The translations under genes were made by a program, and so were the position numbers. The notes below the pieces were generated by a model. That model did no database searches. It was given only the letters and a program-made list of their open reading frames with translations, and was not told where the DNA came from. From positions 1-29,323 of the forward strand of contig JAFTYS010000090.1 in the NCBI GenBank assembly GCA_017461285.1: a DNA stretch of 29,323 nt, written 5' to 3'. The DNA comes from Bacteroidales bacterium. GTDB taxonomy: Bacteria; Bacteroidota; Bacteroidia; Bacteroidales; UBA932. The stretch's first letter is position 1. Each line of letters starts with the position of its first letter. Shown here one piece after another: positions 1 through 8,090 of this stretch.

Positions 1-249
1 CATGTCCTTGGCATTCTCAAGAGCATTGAGCTGAAGCTCAGCGATTCTTGCCTGTGCACCTATTGCGATACCCGTAGCACCGAAGTATTCAGGAGTATCA
101 ATTTCAGTACAAGGTGGTTCATAAATCTCACCAGGGCCAAACGGATTGCCAGGCTGAGCTGGAGCCTGCGCCACCTTCTTAGAGGCACCGCATGAAACCA
201 TCATCATGGCAGCACAAACGACTGCCGCAAAAGTAAAGATCTTTTTCAT
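1..249 (-). CDS. Small lipoprotein, N-terminal part only (cut by window edge)
   Basis: The reading frame starts at the ATG at 249-247 and runs 83 codons off the left edge, so the C-terminus is not visible. The protein begins MKKIFTFAAVVCAAMMMVSC, a classic SPII signal with a lipobox ending at Cys20. The residues after the Cys are GASKK, with no acidic export signal, so I infer it stays on the periplasmic side of a membrane. A Pro-rich linker follows, and then a segment containing YFGATGIAIGAQARIAELQ. That segment resembles the start of LPP20-like lipoproteins of Bacteroidetes, but this is only an impression from a fragment. It lies 32 bp downstream of the FGE-domain lipoprotein gene and is probably co-transcribed with it. 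Confidence 0.75.
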   Translation of the reverse strand, partial: MKKIFTFAAVVCAAMMMVSCGASKKVAQAPAQPGNPFGPGEIYEPPCTEIDTPEYFGATGIAIGAQARIAELQLNALENAKDM

Positions 250-281
250 AACGATTATTGTTTAGTTGTTGGATTTTCGGA

Positions 282-1799
282 TTAAGGTTTTAAGACCAGA
301 CGCAGGCCTAATTTAGTATGTCTGTCATCAGGGTTACTGGAGCTACGATATGTGCAAGTACATAAATTTGAATTAGTACAATAAGCGCCTCCACGAATAA
401 CATACGCTGTACCGTTTGAAGGACCTGTGGGATCTGTAACTGCAAATTCCTTATAGTCTCCATACCAGTCCTGACACCACTCATACACATTACCACTCAT
501 ATCATATATTCCCAATTCATTAGGGTCCTTGGTTTTTACATCTTTGTAATAGTATGGATGAGTATTTGATGTCCACCATGCTACGTCACCGATTACGTCA
601 CTACCACTATAAATATATCCTTTGGATAGGTTTCCTCCCTTTGCTGCAAATTCCCATTCAGCCTCAGTAGGAAGCCCGAATGTCATCCCCGTAATTATCT
701 TTGACTCAGTCACCTCATTTAGCTTTTGTATAAAAGTCTGGCAGTCATTCCAAGAGACACCTGAAACAGGGAGTTTATTCCCTTTTGAATATGAAGGATT
801 ATTTCCAATTATTTGAATCCACAATTCCTGAGTAACTTCTGTCTCACCGATGTAATACGGTTTAGATATAGTAACCTCATGGACTGGTTGCTCTTCTTGT
901 GTCGATGTCGAACCCATACTGAAAGTTCCTGGTTCAACATACACCATATTAAAAGTCACGCCACTTACATTCACTTCATGAATAAGAAGTTCCTCAGCGA
1001 TAAAACCGCTATACGAATCTGCCGTCGGAACATTCAAGTAACCACTCTTTCCCATGGTAAATACATTATCCGGGAAAGTCCTGGTAAACTTGTCACCATT
1101 CACATAATCGTAGAAGCGAATCTGCCTCTCAGCACCATCCTTGAAATACAGATAATAATAGCCTGTTCCTCCCTTCTCATCAACTTCGCCACTGATCATT
1201 TTTCCTGACGAAACAAAAGCATTTGCGGCCATGTTGTAGGCTGTATAATGAAGAGGTCCATCGAAATGGAAGACCTGTCCCGCATTTCCTTCGAGACGTA
1301 CACGGCTGAGGTATGGCTTGAGGTGCGCCTTAAGCACTATCAGATTGTCCTCTAACGAGAACGAGTAACTAGCTTCAGAGTCTATAAACACTGCTGTATT
1401 CTCGGTCATTGACACTTCCTCAAATGTCGCTTCACCAGAATTCTCAAAATAATATGCCTGACATGTTGCAGAAGCAACGGTCTGAAGGGTACCTGCATAC
1501 TCAACTGTCCATATATCTTCCAGCAAATCATACGTGGCAGAACCACTCACAAGAGCGTCTCCTACAGAGAACTGCAGATATACCTTTGACTTGTCAGCCC
1601 ATTCTCTTTCAGTCCCATCTGCTTTCGCAGACGGACTGTATGACGGTGCATCACCGACCAACCTCATCAATGCCTTGTGAGGCAAAGCCTGGGAATTGTC
1701 TTCCAAAGAAGGTGCAAGACTCTCCGTCTCACATGAAGAAAAGAGCAGCATGTTCAGAATGACTCCTGCAGCAGTGCTTAAAAAATCTATCGTTTTCAT
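282..1799 (-). CDS. Lipoprotein with C-terminal FGE/SUMF1-like domain
   Basis: This 505-aa lipoprotein has an SPII signal with Cys23, followed by ETES. The acidic residues after the Cys suit a Bacteroidetes surface-export signal. Residues about 45-265 form a domain shared with the adjacent upstream gene product (EAYYF/QAYYF, NENSAV/TENTAV and SGYLNVPT motifs). Residues about 278-505 form a formylglycine-generating-enzyme/SUMF1-like domain, shown by PGTFSMGS, IGETEVTQELW, PVSGVSWNDC, LPTEAEWEFAAKGG, DMSGNVYEWCQDWYG, VIRGGAY and LGLRLVL. True FGE oxidises sulfatase Cys to formylglycine using a paired Cys. Here Cys474 and Cys480 lie just after RGGAY, with a spacing one residue longer than in human FGE. 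Most secreted Bacteroidetes members are thought to be structural or adhesive, so activity is uncertain. Confidence 0.88.
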   Translation of the reverse strand: MKTIDFLSTAAGVILNMLLFSSCETESLAPSLEDNSQALPHKALMRLVGDAPSYSPSAKADGTEREWADKSKVYLQFSVGDALVSGSATYDLLEDIWTVEYAGTLQTVASATCQAYYFENSGEATFEEVSMTENTAVFIDSEASYSFSLEDNLIVLKAHLKPYLSRVRLEGNAGQVFHFDGPLHYTAYNMAANAFVSSGKMISGEVDEKGGTGYYYLYFKDGAERQIRFYDYVNGDKFTRTFPDNVFTMGKSGYLNVPTADSYSGFIAEELLIHEVNVSGVTFNMVYVEPGTFSMGSTSTQEEQPVHEVTISKPYYIGETEVTQELWIQIIGNNPSYSKGNKLPVSGVSWNDCQTFIQKLNEVTESKIITGMTFGLPTEAEWEFAAKGGNLSKGYIYSGSDVIGDVAWWTSNTHPYYYKDVKTKDPNELGIYDMSGNVYEWCQDWYGDYKEFAVTDPTGPSNGTAYVIRGGAYCTNSNLCTCTYRSSSNPDDRHTKLGLRLVLKP

Positions 1800-1817
1800 T
1801 TTTACTTACTATTAGAA

Positions 1818-3041
1818 TTAATTCCAATTTTCATCATCAGGATAGTCGTCCTTTTCAAGATCTGATCCGTCAGACGGGGTATCTCCTCCCCAATTCTCAT
1901 CTTCATCATATTCATCAAAATCCACGGATACCGATTCGTCATCCTCAGAACCTGTTTCAAAACGAATTGCCCGACTGCATGAAAAACCCCTCTCGTTGAC
2001 CGCATATGCGACGAGGTAATATCTTACCGCTGGTTCTAATCCCCTCAATCTGCACAATACATCCATTGAAGGCTCGCAAGAATACTTCTTTCCGTTTTCA
2101 AAGGTCGGTTTGCTGGATGTAGAGCAGATGAATCCCATTTCCAGAAGGTTTCCATTGCCCAGATCCGATATTGCCGCCGAAACCTTTATCGATTTGCTTC
2201 TGGCTTCCAGAACCGCGACTTCTCCGAACTGGGGTAAAGTAACTTCCTGCATATTGTCAACATTAACCACTGTCCAACCTTCCATTGCCTCTAAAGTCGG
2301 AACATTCAAATATCCGCTAGTCCCTACTGTCAGTACAGTAGACGGAAAACTTCTAACAAACCCCCTCTTTCCTTCATCGTAGAATACCATTTCCCGCTTT
2401 TCCTGATCAGCAAACACTGCATATATGTGCTCTGACCATCCTTCTTCATTCAACTGCACCTGAATCTTGTCCGTACATTCCGTGAACTTGTTCTGCGTAA
2501 GATTATACAATGAATAGAACAGCATTCCGGATACCTCTACCATGGTTCCCGGTACTCCATGAAACCGGATTCTTGATGTCATAGGTGTAAGGTATCCCTT
2601 TACGACAAGTTGATCACCTTTCAGAGAATATACAGCCTGTTGATCACCATATACAGCAGAGTTTTCATTCAGATGAACCTTCAAAGATGTCGCTGATACC
2701 GGATCTGCAAAATAATACGCCTCACAATTGCCGGCATCAGTCTCATCAAGTTCCTCATCGACCTCAACTATCCATACATCTTCATCATAATCATATTCAG
2801 CGACACCTGTGACTGAATATGAATCCTTCATGAACTGAAGATAAATGACAGTCTCATCCTCCCATGCCACAGCCTTGGTTTCCGAATGATAAGTACCGGT
2901 AAGTCCACCCTCCAGATGCATCCGATAAGTATATTTCTCATCTACGGCAACATCCTCATCAGCTTCAGTGCAAGACCATACTGCAGACATCAGAAGAAAT
3001 ACTGATAAAAATGTAATTATTTTAACACCTATTGTCTTCAT
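1818..3041 (-). CDS. Surface lipoprotein with one Fn3-like unit and acidic DENWN tail
   Basis: The frame is open from a TTG at 3059 that overlaps the upstream stop. I chose the ATG at 3041 (407 aa) because it gives MKTIGVKIITFLSVFLLMS, which matches the MKTI start of the paralogue downstream; an ATG at 3053 is also possible. The lipobox Cys24 is followed by TEADED, an acidic stretch typical of surface-exposed Bacteroidetes lipoproteins. Residues about 35-265 are homologous to the N-terminal half of the FGE-domain lipoprotein and have the feel of a fimbrillin-like beta-sandwich, though I cannot prove this. Next comes a single Fn3-like unit (MGFICSTSSKPT, YYLVAYAVNERG), like those in the 1032-aa neighbour. 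The last 40 residues are strongly acidic and end DDENWN. The function is unknown; a structural or adhesive surface role is inferred. Confidence 0.85.
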   Translation of the reverse strand: MKTIGVKIITFLSVFLLMSAVWSCTEADEDVAVDEKYTYRMHLEGGLTGTYHSETKAVAWEDETVIYLQFMKDSYSVTGVAEYDYDEDVWIVEVDEELDETDAGNCEAYYFADPVSATSLKVHLNENSAVYGDQQAVYSLKGDQLVVKGYLTPMTSRIRFHGVPGTMVEVSGMLFYSLYNLTQNKFTECTDKIQVQLNEEGWSEHIYAVFADQEKREMVFYDEGKRGFVRSFPSTVLTVGTSGYLNVPTLEAMEGWTVVNVDNMQEVTLPQFGEVAVLEARSKSIKVSAAISDLGNGNLLEMGFICSTSSKPTFENGKKYSCEPSMDVLCRLRGLEPAVRYYLVAYAVNERGFSCSRAIRFETGSEDDESVSVDFDEYDEDENWGGDTPSDGSDLEKDDYPDDENWN

Positions 3042-3055
3042 AGACTTATGCATTA

Positions 3056-6000
3056 TCAATTCCAGTCATTTTCATCACCTTCAAACCCGCCCATATCAAA
3101 ATCACTTCCATCAGATTTATCAAGGGTTGTGAAGCTGGTCTGAGCGCCATAAGCAATTCCTTTTTCGTTGACTGCATACGCTCTGACATAATACTTTGTC
3201 GACGGATCAAGCGGAATAGCCCTTCCGGACAAATGAGTGCCGGAATTACCGCAACTTACAATATTATCATCAATATCCGGATCCGATGACGTCGAATATA
3301 CGAATCCTGAATCCTTCAACGTTCCATTATGCAAGTCAGTAACATCGGCAGAGAATGTGGCAGAACGATGAGTGAATTTCAGAATTTCCACATCAGAAAC
3401 CTCCGGAAGAAGAATATCCTCTGTTGTAAAAGATACCACTTCACCATAGGCAGTGCCCAATTCGTTCGTCGCGTAAGCTCTCACATAATATGTGGTATTT
3501 GGAGACAGACCAGTCATCTCTGACGTATAGGTAGCGAGTGCGGATGCTGCTCCGTTTCTCGTTCTATTATCATTTATATCAGGGTCAGAATCAAGTGACC
3601 AGACGTGTCCATATTCTGTAAGACCGCTGTCCACTCCCAATTTGACGATTTCACCTGAAACAACGGCAGAATCATGGGCTATATCTGATACTGTTCCAGT
3701 CCTTACCACAGGAATCTGAGGGGCTTCACTGGTCCGGAAGGACTGCGTCGCTCCATAGGCAGTACCTTTCTCATTAGTCGCATAGGCCCTCACATAGTAA
3801 AGGGTATTTGCAGAAAGAGAAGTAGCGGTCGTGGCTATATGCATGTCTGTAGATCTGCAGCTGATCTTGGTGGAATTGAGATCAGGATCAGGAGATGTCG
3901 AATATACGAAGCCTGCATCCTTCAATGAGCCGTTGTTCAATCCCAGAATGTCTGCAGAGAATGATGCAGAATTGTATGTTACACCAGAAACTTCAGTACC
4001 GGACACATCTGGAACCTTGAGTTCAAGAGTTGTAAAGAAAGTCTCTTCCCCATATCCGGTTCCGGCCTCGTTGACGGCATAAGACCTCACATAATATGTC
4101 GTGTTGTCCTCAAGATCATATAGAACAACTGAAAATTCGGTTTTATCTGCGCCACAACTTACCTTGAAGTCGTCGGTTGTAGGATTGATAGACTTTGAAT
4201 ATACGAATCCCACTTCGGAGATGGTACCTCTACCATCATCTACTACAGATGAAGAAGCAACCGCCATATCTGTATTTATCTCAAAGATGGAAACCGCTGC
4301 TGTCTTTGGCAGGAGTATCTCATGGGTCGTATTGAAGAAAACGTCGTTACCGTAGTATATCTTTCCTGTTTCCGCCATCACATAGGCTCTGTAATAATAT
4401 GCTGTCTGAGCTGTAAGCGTCTGTACTCTGACCGAAAATTTCTCGCCCTGATCTCCAGATGCCTTGCAGTCATCATCTATTGTAGGATTCTTATGCTCTG
4501 CCCAGCAGACGCCCCGTTCTGAAACTACATTTCCGCCATCATAGGTAATATATCCGCCCAAAGTCGCAGAATTATGGGTGATGCTTTCCGCAGAAGAAGT
4601 CGATACCTTCATTTCATCAGGAAGGGTTATGAATGTCTTATCTTCTCCGTAAGTCGTGCCGATGCTATTGACTGCGTAAGCCCTCACATGATATGTCGTA
4701 TTCGGAGACAGTCCTTTCAATTCGGACGTGAAGACTCCGGCCTTGTCCTTCCTTCCTAATGAAGTCTTGAGATTCTCAGTTGTAGGAGAAGGTGATGTAG
4801 ACCACACATGACCATGTTCGGTAACTCCCGTATCGTTTCCGACACTCAAGATATTTCCTGTCACAGAAACCGATTCATTAGTGATCATACTGATGGTTCC
4901 TGTTTCAACGGAAGGAGCTGAAGGCAGGGCCTGAGTCGTGAATTCGACAACTTCGCTGTAGGAAAGTCCATCGGAATTCTCCGCATATGTACATACATGA
5001 TACTTTGTATTCGGTTTCAAGTCCGATGCCTGATATGAAGGAAGATCTGCGGCAGACTGGCAGTCTCCGAAATCACAACTATACCATCTATCTATATCCG
5101 GTTCCTTTTCCTCTGACCAGCAGAAACCGTGTCTGGTTATTTTCGAACTTCCGACACTCACCACCGCACCATTGAAGACCGCACTTCCATATGAAATATC
5201 GCTTACAGAGTAGCATGCCACAAGCGGAGCCTGCTTGGAAGGTTTTGTCATCCTGACTGCGATTTCTTTTGTTGCGCTTCCTACCCTGAGAATTAGTTTA
5301 CCATCATACTTACCGGCTGATACTTTCGTCCTGTCTACTGTCACCGAAAGATATTCAGTTCCGGTAAAGAGACCTTCCGACTTGCTCGGGATTATCCAGG
5401 CATTCGATGGTTCGAGATAATATCTGACTTCGCGGTTGCTTTCCAAAGTCAGCGAAAGATTCGTTGTAGATTCTCCGAAATCAAGCTCTGAAGGAGAGAC
5501 TGCAACAGACATTCCCTCCACATGCATCTTGATAATTATCTGTGCGGATCCTCCGTTTGACGATATCGAGACGTTTGCACTGTACGGACCTTCGCCAAGA
5601 CCGGAGCGGTCCACTTTTATCTCTAAAGAAGCCTGGCCTCCTTTCCTGACAGTTCCGTTTGTGGGAGTGCACGAAAGCCATGCCACATCTTCGTTGGCTT
5701 CCCAGTTCAAGTCAGCCATACCGACATTCTTCAAGCTGACAGTATGGGTCGTATATGTCTTTTCGAAGTCTACCGTTCCCTCACTGACTTCAAGAACCGG
5801 TTTTGAAGACGTAAGAGCAAAATCCAGACGATTATCATCTCCGGTATTGACCAATATGGATTTCTGCTCCGTCTCATATCCATCTGCCATGACCTGAATG
5901 ATATGTCGGTTTTCAGCCATCACCTTAAGATCCCTGAAGGCATATCCCCCGTCCGATCCTGTCAGACAGGTCTGTTCGAAAGTAAGGTTCCTTACCTGAG

Positions 6001-6154
6001 CCCCCTTGATAGGTTCTTTAGTATAGCTGTCAGTCACAGTACCTATTATACTGCCATATAAACTGATTTCTTCCTGCTTACAAGCGGAAGAAAGGAATGC
6101 GAGAATAAAAAGGAATAGAAACATTCCCCCCTTATGGAATGGCAAACGAGACAT
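3056..6154 (-). CDS. Large repeat lipoprotein: CarboxypepD_reg-like, two BACON, seven Fn3-like units
   Basis: This 1032-aa lipoprotein has an SPII signal ending FLSSAC with Cys25, followed by KQEE. Residues about 30-115 form a carboxypeptidase-regulatory-like domain (GTVTDSYTKEPIKGAQV, DGGYAFRDL). Two BACON-type beta domains follow at about 118-210 (DVAWLSCTPTNGTV) and 212-305 (NAWIIPSKSEGLF). Seven Fn3-like units of about 100 aa fill about 308-1010; each carries a GxVWS or GFVYS strand and a TxYYVRAYAxNxxGxxYG strand. The C-terminus ends GDENDWN, echoing the next gene's tail. BACON and Fn3 domains usually serve as mucin- or glycan-binding modules or as rigid spacers, so a surface adhesin or scaffold is inferred. 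No catalytic domain is visible. It is the first gene of the lipoprotein cassette, and the next gene follows within 15 bp. Confidence 0.9.
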   Translation of the reverse strand: MSRLPFHKGGMFLFLFILAFLSSACKQEEISLYGSIIGTVTDSYTKEPIKGAQVRNLTFEQTCLTGSDGGYAFRDLKVMAENRHIIQVMADGYETEQKSILVNTGDDNRLDFALTSSKPVLEVSEGTVDFEKTYTTHTVSLKNVGMADLNWEANEDVAWLSCTPTNGTVRKGGQASLEIKVDRSGLGEGPYSANVSISSNGGSAQIIIKMHVEGMSVAVSPSELDFGESTTNLSLTLESNREVRYYLEPSNAWIIPSKSEGLFTGTEYLSVTVDRTKVSAGKYDGKLILRVGSATKEIAVRMTKPSKQAPLVACYSVSDISYGSAVFNGAVVSVGSSKITRHGFCWSEEKEPDIDRWYSCDFGDCQSAADLPSYQASDLKPNTKYHVCTYAENSDGLSYSEVVEFTTQALPSAPSVETGTISMITNESVSVTGNILSVGNDTGVTEHGHVWSTSPSPTTENLKTSLGRKDKAGVFTSELKGLSPNTTYHVRAYAVNSIGTTYGEDKTFITLPDEMKVSTSSAESITHNSATLGGYITYDGGNVVSERGVCWAEHKNPTIDDDCKASGDQGEKFSVRVQTLTAQTAYYYRAYVMAETGKIYYGNDVFFNTTHEILLPKTAAVSIFEINTDMAVASSSVVDDGRGTISEVGFVYSKSINPTTDDFKVSCGADKTEFSVVLYDLEDNTTYYVRSYAVNEAGTGYGEETFFTTLELKVPDVSGTEVSGVTYNSASFSADILGLNNGSLKDAGFVYSTSPDPDLNSTKISCRSTDMHIATTATSLSANTLYYVRAYATNEKGTAYGATQSFRTSEAPQIPVVRTGTVSDIAHDSAVVSGEIVKLGVDSGLTEYGHVWSLDSDPDINDNRTRNGAASALATYTSEMTGLSPNTTYYVRAYATNELGTAYGEVVSFTTEDILLPEVSDVEILKFTHRSATFSADVTDLHNGTLKDSGFVYSTSSDPDIDDNIVSCGNSGTHLSGRAIPLDPSTKYYVRAYAVNEKGIAYGAQTSFTTLDKSDGSDFDMGGFEGDENDWN

Positions 6155-6205
6155 ATATAACAGAAAGGCGTGAATTTATAATCAAGAAATAACAATATAC
6201 ATTGA

Positions 6206-6213
6206 CAAATATA
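6206..6213 (-). promoter_or_regulatory. Candidate -7 box for the lipoprotein cassette
   Basis: On the minus strand this reads TATATTTG, a match to the Bacteroidetes -7 consensus TAnnTTTG, about 50 nt upstream of the ATG at 6154 in an AT-rich gap. I see no convincing TTTG at the -33 position, so the call rests on the -7 box and its location alone. Confidence 0.4.
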
Positions 6214-6253
6214 ATGTAAATTATTGTAATTCTTTATAATCTGATGAAAATTT

Positions 6254-6454
6254 CTACGGGTTCATCAGATCCACGTTGACGAAGCCGTTTATCTCCTGCA
6301 TCAGCTCGACGGAGGCCAGGGCCTTGCGGACGATCTCGTCAGAGGCGTCCGGGGCCTCGGCCGCAGCCCGGTAATAATTGATCGCATCGCCAAAACGATT
6401 GTTCCGTCTCAGCTCTTCAGCCCTCTCCAATAATTCCTTAGCATTTCCTTCCAT
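6254..6454 (-). CDS. Small solitary TPR protein
   Basis: The frame opens at a GTG at 6466. I prefer the ATG at 6454, which gives 66 aa beginning MEGNAKELLERAEELRRNN. The sequence is helical and contains one tetratricopeptide-like unit (ELLERAEELRRNNRFGDAINYYRAAAEA), ending FVNVDLMNP. A single TPR is a protein-protein interaction module without catalysis. From memory, short TPR proteins of this kind accompany ferredoxin-dependent 2-oxoacid oxidoreductase genes in some Bacteroidales. Here it stands alone, about 430 bp downstream of rnfA and beyond that operon's terminator-like repeat. Codon use resembles the housekeeping genes, and the coding density argues that it is real despite its size. Confidence 0.65.
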   Translation of the reverse strand: MEGNAKELLERAEELRRNNRFGDAINYYRAAAEAPDASDEIVRKALASVELMQEINGFVNVDLMNP

Positions 6455-6655
6455 GACATCTAACACCCTGAAAATTCATAAAACATTATCCCTCACCAGC
6501 TTACCCAACCACAACGCGCTAACCCCCTCCTTTAAAGCATGGGTCTGGCGCATCCGACTCCATATCTCTCTGATATCCAAAAACTTACAAAACGCCCCGT
6601 ACCAAACTCTCCTTCGCCCAACACCCCGAGTCTCACAGAAAGGTAACCTCTCCAA

Positions 6656-6718
6656 TGTCATGCTGAACGAAGTGAAGCATCTTTTGTATAAAGATCCTTC
6701 GCCATGCTCAGGATGACA
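6656..6718. repeat. TGTCATGCTGA-type palindromic repeat
   Basis: An imperfect inverted repeat of about 28 bp per arm begins TGTCATGCTGAACGAAGTG and ends GCCATGCTCAGGATGACA, with a short AT-rich centre. I recognise the 'TGTCAT(C/G)CTGAGCGAAG…AAGGATCT' type as a hairpin repeat dispersed in Bacteroidetes genomes. It often generates spurious ORFs translating to motifs such as SFSMTLE or VMLNEVKHL, and both appear in this stretch. It is unrelated to the G-rich nested family in this window. Confidence 0.7.
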
Positions 6719-6769
6719 ATCCATCCCCGCCTACCCGAAGGGTCTGGTCTGGAACCTTTTATATAATCA

Positions 6770-6872
6770 AACAAAACGACGGAGATTGTCGGAGATGACA
6801 TGCCACCCCCGGCTAGGGGGACAGTCCACGAAGTGGACAGGGGGTCATCGGAGACAACTCCGTCGTTTTGTT
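6770..6872. repeat. Nested hairpin repeat, copy A, at the rnfA 3' end (probable terminator)
   Basis: Outer arms AACAAAACGACGGAG (6770-6784) and their exact complement (6858-6872) enclose a G/C-rich core at 6794-6849. The core contains two hairpins, CCCCC-GGCTA-GGGGG (6806-6820) and GTCCAC-GAA-GTGGAC (6824-6838), followed by AGGGGG. Read on the minus strand, the 3' outer arm ends in CGTTTTGTT followed by T/A-rich sequence, 11 nt after the rnfA stop. The outer stem could therefore end transcription of the rnf operon. Copies B and D share the core but have different outer arms. Confidence 0.8.
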
Positions 6873-6883
6873 ACCTATAAATT

Positions 6884-7483
6884 CTAAACCAGTCCCGAGA
6901 ATCCCATGAAGGCCATAGCCAGAATTCCCGCAGTAACCAGCGCTATAGGAACACCCTTGAACGCCTTAGGCACATTGTTAAGAGCAAGCTGCTCGCGAAG
7001 ACCGGCGAAAAGCACCATCGCAAGACCGAAGCCGAGCGAAGTGGCGAAAGCATATACCGTAGCCTCTCCGAGGTTCATCATGCCGTTTGCGGCAGAAGCG
7101 AATGGAGAAGACTTCTGAACCACTGTAAGAGCGACACCGAGAACGGCGCAGTTAGTAGTGATAAGAGGAAGGAAGATACCCAGGGAAGCATACAGCGCAG
7201 GGCTGATCTTCTTGAGCACGATCTCCACCATCTGTACGAGAGCGGCAATCACCAGGATGAACGAAATGGTCTGAAGGAACTCAAGTCCAAACTTCACGAG
7301 AAGCGAGTTCAGAAGATAAGTCACGACAGTTGCGAGAGTGATCACGAAGCAGACCGCCATGGACATGCCGGAAGCGGTGCTCAGCTTGTTGGATACGCCG
7401 AGGAACGGACATACACCAAGGAACTGTGACAGCAGGATATTGTTTACGAATATCGCTGAAATGATGATAAGTATATATTCCAT
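6884..7483 (-). CDS. rnfA: Rnf complex subunit A, integral membrane
   Basis: This is a 199-aa polytopic membrane protein of the RnfA/NqrE family at the usual family length. It begins MEYILIIISAIFVNNILLSQ, with the conserved FLGVCPFLGVS near residues 21-31 and about six hydrophobic segments. RnfA and RnfE are paired, inverted-topology subunits that form the membrane core of the ion-translocating ferredoxin:NAD+ oxidoreductase, and together hold an intramembrane iron-sulfur centre; one Cys of that motif is visible in GVCPF. It is the last gene of the rnf array, starts 2 nt after the rnfE stop, and is followed at once by a terminator-like nested repeat. Confidence 0.95.
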   Translation of the reverse strand: MEYILIIISAIFVNNILLSQFLGVCPFLGVSNKLSTASGMSMAVCFVITLATVVTYLLNSLLVKFGLEFLQTISFILVIAALVQMVEIVLKKISPALYASLGIFLPLITTNCAVLGVALTVVQKSSPFASAANGMMNLGEATVYAFATSLGFGLAMVLFAGLREQLALNNVPKAFKGVPIALVTAGILAMAFMGFSGLV

Positions 7484-7485
7484 AA

Positions 7486-8076
7486 TTACTCAGCCTTTTT
7501 AGAAGTTAACTTTCTGAAGATCACTATAAGGTATCCTAATGCGAGGAATGCTCCCGGAGCAAGCACGAAGGCAAGGATTCCGTCGCCCTCGATGAACTTG
7601 AAGCCGAATGCAGAACCGCTTCCGAGAATCTCACGTACAAGTCCAAGGACAGTAAGAGAGAGGGTGAAGCCGAGTCCTATACCGATACCGTCGAGAGCAG
7701 AATCGCCTACGCTGTTCTTGTTCGCGAACGCCTCTGCACGTCCGAGGACGATACAGTTCACCACGATGAGCGGAATGAACAGACCGAGGGTCTCGTAGAT
7801 GTCCGGAACATATGCCTGCATCACGAACTGGAGCAGAGTCACGAAAGTGGCGATCACGACGATGTACGAAGGAATGCGCACCTTATCAGGAATATAAGCA
7901 GCTATTGCCGAAATCACGATGTTCGAGAGAATGAGGACAAAAGTAGTGGCAAGTCCCATGCTCATACCGTTGATGGCCGAAGTGGTTGTGGCCAATGTAG
8001 GACACATACCCAGAAGAAGGACGAACGTAGGGTTCTCCTTTATGAGGCCTTTAGTTACAAGTTGAAATTTTCCCAT
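7486..8076 (-). CDS. rnfE: Rnf complex subunit E, integral membrane
   Basis: This 196-aa RnfE/NqrD-family protein contains KGLIKENPTFVLLLGMCPTLA near its N-terminus and about six transmembrane segments. It pairs with RnfA in the membrane core, and the Cys in GMCPT is the expected cluster ligand. The frame also has an upstream ATG at 8091 that overlaps the rnfG stop. I chose 8076 because a good Shine-Dalgarno (GGAGG, 8089-8085) lies 8 nt upstream, and because MGKFQLVTKGLIKENPTF matches the usual RnfE N-terminus. It sits between rnfG and rnfA with minimal spacing. Confidence 0.93.
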   Translation of the reverse strand: MGKFQLVTKGLIKENPTFVLLLGMCPTLATTTSAINGMSMGLATTFVLILSNIVISAIAAYIPDKVRIPSYIVVIATFVTLLQFVMQAYVPDIYETLGLFIPLIVVNCIVLGRAEAFANKNSVGDSALDGIGIGLGFTLSLTVLGLVREILGSGSAFGFKFIEGDGILAFVLAPGAFLALGYLIVIFRKLTSKKAE

Positions 8077-8084
8077 ATTCTGTT

Positions 8085-8089
8085 CCTCC
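8085..8089 (-). promoter_or_regulatory. Shine-Dalgarno deciding the rnfE start
   Basis: GGAGG on the minus strand lies 8 nt upstream of the ATG at 8076. It falls inside the first codons of the longer frame from 8091, which argues for the shorter start. A clear SD stands out here because most genes in this window have none. Confidence 0.5.
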
Positions 8090-8090
8090 A

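Larger units (their letters stand above)
6467..6883. other. Intergenic stretch with two repeats and no supported gene
   Basis: This gap of about 400 bp holds a TGTCATGCTGA-type palindrome at 6656-6718 and the nested hairpin repeat at 6770-6872. I see nothing I can name in 6476-6655. A minus-strand frame runs through that part, but its first 30 or so residues are a translation of the palindrome, so I do not call it a gene. Confidence 0.6.

Noticed and set aside
6476..6724. Minus-strand 82-codon frame upstream of the TPR gene
   Set aside because: About the first 30 residues are a translation of the palindromic repeat (SFSMTLE-type), and the rest matches no family I know. A short real gene inside it cannot be excluded but is not supported.
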